Assembly (NCBI RefSeq): GCF_964355755.1
Contig: NC_092672.1
Span: forward strand, 7,254,001 to 7,318,000
Direction: 5' to 3'
DNA from: Antedon mediterranea
Lineage: Eukaryota > Echinodermata > Crinoidea > Comatulida > Antedonidae
Length of the DNA stretch: 64,000 nt
Position 1 is the first letter of the stretch. Every line of letters begins with the position of its first letter. This document shows positions 1-10,700 of the stretch, piece by piece. The notes under the pieces were generated by a model that saw nothing but the letters and a program-made list of their open reading frames with translations, was not told the DNA's origin and did no database searches. The translations under genes were made by a program, and so were the position numbers.

Positions 1-338
1 AGGTGAAAAGGTTTAGCTTTTAAGAATACAATGGTCAAAGGATTTTGTTTGTCCCAATTGGTTTATTGTTTCTTTTAGCACTATTGAGTGTAAAATATGA
101 TTTAAATAAAAAAGAAAAAGCTCAGATTCCTCATTGTCATTGACACAACAATAGAGACAGTGGCTTAATGCAGAGGCCTGAGGATCCTGGTTTAGGAACG
201 CCAACGCTGGAAGCATCAGGCATTTTCAGCCCTTTTCTACACATTTAAAGCCTGTTGTTTCCCCCAGAACCGCTCATAGCTGTTAACGCCACTGAATAGA
301 GCTTTGCGTTGAATTTCAATTTTTACTTGTTTTAACAG
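1..338. other. Intron of the STYXL1-like gene
   Basis: This is sequence upstream of the first recognised exon, ending in a pyrimidine-rich tract and a TTTTAACAG acceptor at 338. I see no coding segment or element in it. Confidence 0.5.
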
Positions 339-1166
339 ATTTCAAGATGATTCTACTGGGGATGTATTCACTCTTCCTGCAATGGATGACAGCGATGCAA
401 ACCTATTCTCATATCTACCATATGTCTGCCAATTTATTTGTAAGCACAATACAGAAATATTTAGCTTTTGATCGTAACATTCACCTAGAAAATTGAAACT
501 TTAAAATGAAGATATATTCCACTTTTGATTAATTGTAAAAGTTTAAGATGAATTAAGAAAACATATCTAACCACTTTTGAGTGTTTTTTTCAATTTTTTT
601 TTTTACTTTTCATTCAGGTAAAAAACTTGAAGAAAACAAGACAGTTTTAGTATTCAGCAAACTTGGAATTAGTCGATGTGTTAGTGTTGTTCTTGCATAC
701 TTAATGAATTTTTACAAGTGGCCTTTACATGTAAGTAGTCAGTATGCAAATAACATTAAGAAATATGCTAAACAGTGTGTATATTGGTCATTCAAGTATG
801 GTGACATGCCTAGAGCTCTGTCTGCACTATCAAACTAGTTTGACCAAAAAAAAGTGTGATGTGCCCAAATATGGTAGTCATATACCCAAATATGGTAGTG
901 ATATGACATCAACATGTCCATTATGAGTATATCACATTTTGTGTTACATAACGTTTGATAGTGTAAACAGAGCTTAATATAACTAATTCAAGTTTCTTGA
1001 ATACATAATTAACAACATTTTGTTTTTATTATAGGATGCCTATAAACATGTGCTTGAGTGCAAACAAAATATCCGCCCTCATCGTACATTTGTGCAACAG
1101 TTGTCTAAATGGGAAGAATCGCTATTTGGAGAGGCTATCACAAACGTTCAAGATCCAAATTATTAA
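339..1166 (+). CDS. STYXL1: STYXL1 / MK-STYX-like pseudophosphatase, last three exons (5' part outside window)
   Basis: Three exons read continuously: 339-439, 618-730 and 1035-1166, stop TAA 1164-1166. All introns are GT-AG and the phases fit (phase 1, then 0). The protein covers the C-terminal dual-specificity-phosphatase fold: a DSDANLFSYLPYVCQFI segment, the signature loop, then DAYKHVLECKQNIRPHRTF and the closing WEESLFGEA helix. The loop reads VFSKLGISRC where an active phosphatase has HCxxGxxRS. Phe and Ser replace His and Cys, the substitution I remember as diagnostic of MK-STYX, so the protein should bind rather than hydrolyse phosphotyrosine. Human STYXL1 also has an N-terminal rhodanese-like domain, which would lie left of base 1. 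The second intron holds a TTAA MITE at about 813-976. A polyadenylation signal candidate AATAAA is at 1742-1747. STYX is the alternative, but it keeps a histidine-glycine type loop. Confidence 0.85.
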
Positions 1167-1779
1167 TTTATCAAATTCAAAACTTTTTTTTCTGCTTCTT
1201 ATTTCAAATTGTATTTTGTATTAAATAGTGATTTGGAGTTTGACTTTGGTTTATATTTGTTAATTTAATTATTTATAACAGGTGGCACTTTTTTGCCCTT
1301 TTCAGCTTTAAAATAATTGAAGATGACATTAATTTTATAAAACATGTCTCGGCTGGGATTGCTATAGTATAGAAATCAAATTATTATTATTATAGAATAC
1401 AGAAAAATAATGGTTACTATGCACTAGCAGTGAACAGAATATGCATATTTTATGTATATGTTTCTATGTATATTTGCTGTTTTATTTTTAAGTTTGACAA
1501 TCTAAAGATTCTTTTTACAATTTTAATCTCAAGGTTTGTAAATATTTTGTATATTTGTTTGAACCAAATTGTTTAAAGGCTAAAATCGACAACAATTGTA
1601 TATGTAAATATATTTTGTTTATTCTGAATATTTCTGAACTTTATGTAAAATATAATTCTACATTATGGTACTGTACAGTATTTTAAAATTTGAATGTTTT
1701 TATTATATTTTATACATTAACATGAATGTTAATAGAACTTGAATAAAAGAGTTTAAAATCTATTTACTATTAATCTGTA
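1167..1779. other. Convergent 3' UTR / intergenic stretch between STYXL1 and ALKBH4
   Basis: The two genes converge here. The stretch is AT-rich with no open frame of note. AATAAA at 1742-1747 (+) could end STYXL1, and the reverse-strand AATAAA (TTTATT at 1618-1623) could end ALKBH4, so the two 3' UTRs may overlap. This is inferred from signals only. Confidence 0.4.
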
Positions 1780-3333
1780 TCATTGCACGACAAGACCTTG
1801 GAACGATAATGCTCGTTCTATTAATTTTTTTCCTTGTTCACAAAGACTTCCACCATCTTGAAACTCATCTGACAGTTCTCTCCATGTGATTGCTACTCTC
1901 CGGGAAACAATCGCCCCTCGAGGTATAGAATGTTTCCATATGTGTCTAGCATCACCTTGAAGAACAACGAGACTCCTTTGTAAAAGTGGTATTCTCACTA
2001 ACGTATTCTGTAATGATGCATCAGTGCGTTCATCACTATAATCTATTGTCATAGCTAGGTAGGAGTCTGAGAGTAGATTTAAAGTCACTAATCGTTCACC
2101 CCACAACCAAAAGTCGTCGAAGTGAGGGTCGATTGCGGAGCCTCTGGAAGGGTCGTAGTCAAGATTGCAGAGTTCGACCGGGATGAAAGTTTTCAGTGTT
2201 TCTAATGAAATCATTCGTTTGTATAAATCGCTACTGAATGCTGGAAGGCCAGTAAATTGTTGCATCCTCACTTTCTTTTTCTTGAAATTAACTTTTGGCC
2301 CATAATCCTAAAAAATTTATAATAAAAACACAAATAGTCAAATAGCCTTTTTTAGATAAAATAGCCGCATAAGAATATAAAATCACAAATCCACTTTAAA
2401 TATTAGCCTACTACTAATTTGAGACTTTAAAACCCCAAAAGAGTTGTCAGTGAAACAAAACATTTTCATCTACTCAGTTTCAATTGCACAACATACAGTA
2501 TTATACTTAAACATACAGACTTTAAACATACAGACTTTAAACAAAAAAACATTTAAAAATACAAACATTTAAAATTACAAACATTTAAATATACACATAT
2601 TTAAATATAAAGCTTTCACAGTACATTTTCTTTTTTTACAAGTTTTTTTTCTGCAAAAGGAAGGCAGTTGCCATTTACACTGCTGACCAAGGCCTACCTG
2701 TTTTAACCTCCCAGACTGTGATTCCTTCCACTGTGAACAGTCAATTTCATCCACAATCAGTTTCTCCTCATGTGTTGTTACAAATTCTGGAATGATACAG
2801 ACACCAGGAAAGTCTATGGTGTTTCCTTGGTGATATGGATGTTCATTCGGATGTGGTAATAACTCCCATGCTTTACAACACACATGGCAATAGACATACT
2901 CCTATAAAAAGGGTGAAAACAATAATTTTAATTGTAAGTATTGCAGATCCTGTTACATGTTATTTACAGAGTTATGCACGTTTCAATCATATGACCCACT
3001 ATACAAGAGGTGCATCATTTGAATGTCCGATGTGCGTCATACCGTATATAAATAACATGACCCACCAATGTGTCAAAAAAGTTACTTAACTTTTAGGTGA
3101 CCATGACGCAAACATTTTGACACACGGTGACCATGTTGTTCATGATATGATGGTGCGTGGGTGGTAAAGTGACAAGTGCATTACACAGGAAATAGTAAAA
3201 GTATCAAAACCTGAAATAGAGCAGCTACATTCTCCAGTGCCTGTGTCTTGATTTGTTTTTTGTTTGCTTCACATTGTAAGCACACACGTATTCCCTTGCA
3301 TCCACATGATGTAACATTTGAACCACTTTCCAT
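1780..3333 (-). CDS. ALKBH4: ALKBH4, AlkB homologue 4 (Fe(II)/2-oxoglutarate dioxygenase)
   Basis: The complete gene has three exons on the minus strand: 3333-3211, 2901-2698 and 2307-1780. It encodes 284 residues (human 302), and all junctions are phase 0. The start at 3333 gives MESGSNVTSCGCKGIR, matching the short human N terminus; an in-frame upstream ATG at 3381 would add 16 residues. Order of parts: cysteine cluster CGCKGIRVCLQCE (about 10-22); SGRLKQ|DYGPKVNF across the second junction (about 104-117), as in the human protein; PVELCNLDYDPSRGSAIDPH with H171 and D173 as the HxD iron ligands; distal histidine in RHIWKHS (H235 likely); and RRVAITWRE (R246/R252) for 2-oxoglutarate. The family acts as a demethylase; actin Lys84me1 and N6-methyladenine have been proposed as substrates. 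The gene is divergent from LRWD1, and the promoter is probably shared. Confidence 0.95.
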
Positions 3334-4708
3334 GACAATATTTATTGACTGCAAAAATCTAGTTTTAAATATTAAATACATTAATAATAATATTAATAAT
3401 AATAATTACCAAAAACTTTGTTAAAAAAGTCTTTATTTTTATTTACACTGACTGACAGCCTAGTAATATATGTCGCATATATGATATATATGTCGATTCA
3501 AACTAATATTTAGTTACTACTAGGGTCGAAACGACTATAAATATTCCTCCACCTCAAAATGACTGCAGGCTGTCTGTGTGTATCTGACACTGATTTTATC
3601 ATATAGCCTAGGGCCTAGCCTAGAAAACTAAACCAACGTTTTCACGATTATTTCTAGTTACAAACTTTATATAATAAACTATTAAATGATATTTATAAAG
3701 TAAAATTGTATCATTCCCAGTATTCTCAACCGAAAACGTAAAATAAAATATATAAAAAAACGCACACGATACGACGAAAAAGAAGACTAATTACTTTTAA
3801 TAACAAGTTCAACACTAGAGGGCTAAAAACTGCCCTCATCGGTGACTTTTAAGCAGCAAGCTTTGTGTGCCATTTGAGAAAGCGGGAAGGAAATTCGACG
3901 CGTCGCGTCCTAAAGTTGGTTGGTATTTTTATATGGTTTTCACCTTTATATCAATATAATATCGTAAGTAACTTCTATCAATAAGTTTTTATTATTTTTA
4001 ATATTTAGTCAAATACAATATTTTGATATGATGTTTCTTAGTTTTATTTATTTTCACTGTTTCATTTAGAAAAAATAGAGCCACGAGAATTTTATTGGTA
4101 CACCAAGCCTAGATGAGGGCGCTGTTTGGCCGGTGACGAAAATGGCTATAATTTGTAAATAAAAGTGGAATTTTTTCTACTTTTAAATCCATTAATCAAA
4201 TGCTTAATATTAATAAACGATTATTAATACAAATATATTTCTTTCATCACGTTTACTTTTTTTTTCTTCCTCCCCACTAACTAACCCACAGCCAGATTGA
4301 AGAATCTGCGGAAGCTATAAAAATCGTGTACCCACAGTTTTTAATTTGTGATGTAATCAATTGTCTACTGAACTGATATGTGCCAATTGTGACAGGTTTC
4401 TCATGTAGTATGAAACATTCGTTATTAATTACCATACGGTCGTTTGGCCTGAATGGAGATAAATATTACGGAAAACTACTACGCAAAATAATAATTTGGC
4501 CTTAAACTGTGGAAAACCCATGGACAAATTATTAAACCAACAACACTATAAACATAATTTAGCGAACCGTCCTGACTACTGTACTAGGCCTACCTAGTAC
4601 TATTCAGCCTGTTGCTGTGCTCATGGAACATTATTAACTACGCCTATACCATGTACCATATTATTAATGTTTTTAAATATATATTTTACATTCCAGAATT
4701 ATTATAAA
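3334..4708. promoter_or_regulatory. Bidirectional ALKBH4-LRWD1 promoter region
   Basis: This 1.4-kb stretch lies between the two divergent start codons. The segment around 3840-3930 is locally GC-richer and contains AGCGGGAAGG (3881-3890), whose GCGGGAA core looks like an E2F site. On the plus strand a donor-like GTAAGT at about 3964 and an acceptor TTCCAG ending at 4696 could define a 5' UTR intron for LRWD1, leaving 12 nt before its ATG at 4709. The rest is AT-rich with nothing recognisable. Transcription starts are inferred only. Confidence 0.45.
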
Positions 4709-7700
4709 ATGTCTACCTATGGGTCTTTTGGAAAAGGGCCATTTGTATCCAGCACTGCTCTTGTGGAACGGATGGTTCTACAATGTGCTGGTTGTGTAAC
4801 CTTACAAGAGATCCGTCATCTTGATCTCTCCGGACGTAAAATCGCCACGCTGGATCCTGCTGTCTTCTGTCGAATGCATGACCTTGAGACATTAAATGTC
4901 TCCAATAACAAGATATCTGGCTTTGACTACAATCTTGGTTTGCGAAAGCTCTCCAAGTTAGACATCAGTAAAAACAAGTTGACGTCTGTTCTCACTCTTG
5001 AGCAGTTTCTGGAAGTTGAAGAACTGGATCTTAGGGATAATGATCTAACAGTGAGTTCTAGTGTCCATTTACACTGAGAATCAATTATTTCACATTCAAT
5101 TACATGTACATCTGATGTCATCCAGATATATGTTTTTTCTGTAAAACAAACCATCTTTGATTTGTAAATTATCTCAAATCTATCCACACACCCAGATACA
5201 AATATTTTTTCTGTATTACGTGCTAGTCTTTATTAATTTTGTAAATGATTTCTTTTGACAGACTTCAGATCATTACATTGCTGTATACATGTTGCCTAAA
5301 TTGATGACGCTTAACGGCCAGGACATTGACTTTCGTGGAACTATAGACAATATGGAAGCAGAATTAGCTACTAAGGTAAGATGAAACATTTTAAAAACAT
5401 CCAGGCTATCCAAACCAAAATATTTATTTATCCTAAATTTGAATGATAACAAATTGTAATACTACTGTACATGTATGTGTATTTTTCTTTTGAGTAATTA
5501 ACAGCAACGTCCTCTGAAGTAGAAAATCTTTTTGGACATTGCTGGTTCACAGGGTTCTCACCAGCATGTCTTGTCGCGCCAGCCCACGCATTTCATAATG
5601 AGGTCGGAAAAAAATGCAGTTTGTAAACAACCCTATGATTTTCTTTTTGTGCGGTAACAAGATGTGGAAAATTAATGAGTAAATTTTGACTGGCGGAGGA
5701 CCAAGTTGTAAATTACTAGGAAGCATTATTTATAAATAAATACTACAGTACAGAAAGAAAATACTGCAATTTTACCTACGAAGTAGCTTCGTAGATAGAA
5801 CGTAGGCTACGTTGTTGGCTTCGTAGGTTCCATTGTTTGGCTTCGTAACCTCAATAAACAACTTTCAATGAGCTACGTTCTGAACTTCGTAGGGAAATCG
5901 TAACCTAAATAAACAACCCTACGATGTTCTTAGTGAAGTAAGGTGTGAAATTAATGTGTTAAATTTAATTGGCGGAGGACAAAGTTGTAAATTAATAAAA
6001 AATAAATAATATTTTTTAATCGTAATATTTTCCTTCGTGCGTGTTTACCTACTCAACGGCGAATATAAATATAAATTTCCCACGAAGTATAATAAGAGAG
6101 ACACGATCCAACACAGGTGAAACGCAACGAACAAGCCAACATAAACATAATATAGCGAACGTCCCATCCAGAAACGATGCCGAGAAAAAAAGATCGTAAA
6201 CAATTCATTCTAAATATAGCATCAGGACGTTCAATCGGTCGCTCAAAAAGACTGCCGGCAGAAGACCGTAATTAATACAGACCTAGTTTTTTTTTGTTGG
6301 TCACATGGCATGAAACGCGATACTCTCTGCTTACCGCAATCTCTCACATGTTTTTTTTACTCAGTACGAGCTCTACGAGAGGGTGGCTACCGTCTGACGA
6401 CGATAAAACAGTAATTAAGATCGTGTACCTGGATTTTGTGTCACATGACATGAAACATAATACTCTCTCTAAACTGCTCAGCTCACATGTTTTTCCCCTC
6501 CAAATTCTGGTCGGGCCTTTTTCTTTATACATGTCGGAATCATTTTAAAAGGCCTATTTATGTATGTTAAATCTTAATATGGGATATATATTTATTTTGC
6601 ATATATTTTGTTGGTGTCCTAGCCTAGGTGTCGTTGTTTTTATAATTCGCGAACCCAACAAGGTAGAAATAAATTAAATAATTTATAGTGTAGGCCGCCG
6701 AAACAGGCTAGGCCTAGCCTCGACTCTCTCTACGTGAGCTGAGGTCCACCGGCCCGATGTTGTTTCGTCGGCGGATTTCCGTCCAAATTAGGATAACCGA
6801 TGCGTAGGGCGGCTACAAAAATTGACCTACTAATCTTTGTAGGATTTTAATTAGCAAACAATACATTGTTTGTTTGCATTGTCCATGCTTCTACGAACCA
6901 CCCTACGATCGAGGCGTAGCCTAGATTTCATAACAATACATCGTAAGCTACGAACAATACATCGTAGGTAGGAGAGAACAATACATCGTAGGCTACGAAC
7001 AATACATCGTAGGAGAGAACAATACATCGTAGGCTACAAACAATACATCGTAGGCTACAAACAATACATCGTAGGAGAGAACAATGTCCTACGTTCTACC
7101 TACGATCTACCTACGAAAGCCTACGCGTAGATACGAAGCAGTAATTTCTTTCTGTACTGTATTTTTAATCGTAGAAATTTCCCACGGTAGAGAGGCACGA
7201 TGGCACTTACTCCATTGTGAACCTCAATTAACTAGTATGGTAGGCTAGGCCACCAAGTTCTAAAAATAATATAGTCGATCCAGAAACGATGCCGACAACA
7301 ACAAAAGATCGTTGAAATTCTAAATATAGTATCAGAACGTCGATCGCGCAGACCTAGATTTTGTTTGGTCATATGGCAGGTGCGGCCGGCCTGGAAACGC
7401 GACGAAGTTCGTGTACCTAGATTTTGTGTCACATGACATGAAACGCAATGATACTCTGGTACTCTCTCTCTAAATTTAACTGTTCCAACCACACATCGCA
7501 CATGTTTTTTTCACTCAAAATCCTGGTCTGGTCGCGTAGCTACCGAATACTAGGCTAGGGCCATTTTCTTTACACAGTTACATGTCGTAATAATTGAATA
7601 GAATAGGCCTATGTTAAATCTTAACATAAAATATATTGATTTTGCATGTATTTTTTTTGTGTTGACGTCGGTGTATTTATAATTCGCTAAGCCAAGGTAG

Positions 7701-10700
7701 GATTAAATTAATATAGCGTAAGAGGCCGCCGAAACTTGACTCGACTCCGATGTCAAATCGGCCAACGATGTCATCTCGTCCGGCTAAATTAGGCTAACCA
7801 GTGCATAGGGCGGCTAAAAAATGTCGTCTCCTAGCATAGCCTAGGTAGGATTTTAAGGTGTCGTCGATTTTAATTAGTGAACATTACATTGTTAATTTGC
7901 ATTGTCCATGCTTTTTCTAAAGGCGATGACAATGGTGTTTATTAACCCTATACGAACCACCCTATATGATCTACGCATAGATAATTATAATAAAAATAGG
8001 CTACGATCTTCTACATGTGTAAATAAAGTGGTGGTCGGCGCCATGAAAGTGGTGGTCGGCGCCATGAAAGTGGTGGTCGGAAATTCCGAGTGGTGGACGG
8101 GGCCGACCACCGTGGCAAGAACCCTGGGTTCACAACACAGTGATGTTATGAACTTTGGAACGTAGCTCGTTAGAAGGTTGTTGAACAACATAGGCTATAT
8201 TCTACCGATTGAAGCTGCCTCAAAAAATATTCTATTTCTGTACTATATCTCTTTAATATGAATTAAAGATGAGTATATGATATGAATACCTTCTGTGTTG
8301 GATAGATGTTAATTATTAACACACCTATAAAGAAACAGTTAATTACACTGTAAATCTTTTATGTAGGTTGTCAGTGTTTGGGAAGAAGAGTTTGCAGGTC
8401 ATGCAATTGGTATGACAGAGAAGTCTGATATCCTTGCCCTGGAACAGACTTTCATTGAACGGCTTAAAGAACGTGTTCAATTTGGCGCTGATGCTCTTAT
8501 GGAATTCACACATTATATGGTAAGTTTTGTTATTTATACTGGGTATTATATGTATAATAGATTAACTAATTTATCAAAAATGAAAGTCTAATCGATATAC
8601 AAGATTACATACAATATAAGTTAATTATTTATTAAGTTAATATAAGTAATAATTAATATAAGTGAACATCGTATAGGCCTACTCTATCTCTAACAAAACT
8701 CTGTTTTATCAACTTAATCCAAAATATAGTCATTATCTCACGACCATTTTACAGTCACCACCATATGGGCTTTCTTCACCAGCGCTTCTATGAATGGATG
8801 ACTAGTTGGGAGCAGGAATGCTAGTAGACCGAACCCAGTGCCGTCTTGATTTTACGATCATTCGGGAAATTACCTCATCACGTTTCCCTTGTGCTTGCAA
8901 TTACAATGATGCTAATACTATTTTTTATGATTTTGTTTCCAGCTTACAGTATTAGCCGAAAGACAAATCACACAAGTATTTGGAATAGTTCGAAAGCCAC
9001 TACTTGAAAAGGCTAAATATGTAGCGCCTGCTGAAGAACAAGCTCAACCGGAAAAGAAAGTGTGTTCAGAAGAAACAACAGCAACCGAGGTCATAAAACT
9101 TCAAGTTACTGAACCAAATGGAGAGAAGCAAACTGATGCAGCTGTTGAAGAGCCAACAGCAAAGAAGGCTAAACTTGAAGATGGAGAAAAAAATGAAGAA
9201 ACGGAAAAGATGGACACAACACCAGCAGAAGAGGCCCAGGAACCAGTACCAAATGGTGAGACATCAGATGAAAAAGAAGCTAAACCAGATGAAGCCGAGA
9301 CAACAACTGTAGCAGAGACAGATGCACCAGAAACTGAGGTACCAGAAACTGAAACACCGGTACCAGATGCAACCGACAAAGAAACTGCCAAAGAAAATGT
9401 ACCTGATAAGGATGAAAAGACCGATACAGATAAATCAACCGAAAGTAATGAAGCATCACCAAGTAAAAAAGCCAAAACAGAGACCAAGACGCCTACAAAA
9501 AAACAAGAAGCCAAATCACCACCTAAAAAGGCCGCGGTAGAGTCTGAAACTCCCGACCAGCCTGTAAAAAGAGGAAGAGGGAGACCAAGAAAGGTTCCTA
9601 ACCAGGACACACCAGCAAAGGAAGCAAAAACAAAGGAAACTCCAACAAAGACCAAGGAGACACCAGGAAAAACAAAGGAAACACCAGCAAAGACCAAGGA
9701 GACACCAGGAAAAACAAAGGAAACACCAGCAAAAACAAAAGACAAATCTTCCAAGACTAAAGAAACGCCAGCAAAAGCTAAGGATACAGCATCAAAGACG
9801 AAGAAGACACCTGTTGTGAAAAAGAAAAAAGATGATACTCCTCAACCGTGGGTGCCACCAAAACTAGATGTACCTCGGAGTAAGGTTAGTATGTCTGATA
9901 TTTCTGTTACATTGAGGAGCTAGTTAAATAAAATCACCTATAAAATCCTGGTGGTGATTTTACTAGTCAGGTGACTAAACAAACCATGTACATTTCTAAA
10001 TGGACTGTATTTTAACATTGAATTTGTGTAGTTTAATGTGAACTCTGAATTTTTATTGGGTTCAAGTGTAGATTAGATGGCCACATAAGGTACTTAATGA
10101 AGTACCTCAATATTGTGTTTTTCAACAGAAAGAAAATCCCAAGTTTGAAGGTGTTCATTTTCTTAGATGCCATTCTTTGGAAAACAATCCTAGTGATGAC
10201 AGTAGGAATGTGTGGAAGTGTGCGTTTGAACCAGATCCGGAAAATCCACGTAAGTTTCCCGAGGGAGTTTCCTGATATTTAGAGTGGTCTCACACTAATT
10301 GTGAGTGGATATACTAAATTGGGAAGTGCCTGGCATAGCCATTGTTTATTATAAATTCTGATGCACAAGATTATTTAGAATAGCACCCTCTATGTATGAG
10401 TATATTTCAGTTAAGGATAGCACCCTCTGTGGTTTGGCTATGCATGTAAGATATTTCCACATTGAAACCTATTACACACAGGCTCTAAGAATCCTTTTCT
10501 AACATCCCAATTGTGTATCTAAAGATATAAGCATTTTATGATTTTATATTTAAATTTCTTTTTTAGAAAATAGTACTTCAACTGTAGCAACTTGTGGTGG
10601 TAATTCAGTGTGTTTGATTGACTGCGAGTCGGGCAAAGTTATGAAGCGTTACAAGCACGAAAATGTTGAAGAGGCAAGTTACAAAACGCTGTAAAATTTA

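Larger units (their letters stand above)
5376..8366. repeat. LRWD1 intron 2, filled with repeats
   Basis: This 3-kb intron separates exons 2 and 3. It contains the inverted-repeat element at 5744-7161, a diverged second copy of part of that element (about 7162-7970), and three copies of a GTGGTCGG-containing unit at 8029-8085. I see no coding exon; the open frames here do not resemble known proteins. Confidence 0.6.

Noticed and set aside
7902-8165. 87-aa frame with VVVGAMK repeats
   Set aside because: It is produced by the three-copy GTGGTCGG repeat in an intron, and no neighbouring exon joins it.
9101-9754. 217-aa reverse-strand frame rich in Val/Ser/Phe
   Set aside because: It is an antisense shadow of the Lys/Thr/Glu-rich LRWD1 linker, which is firmly supported by homology on the plus strand.
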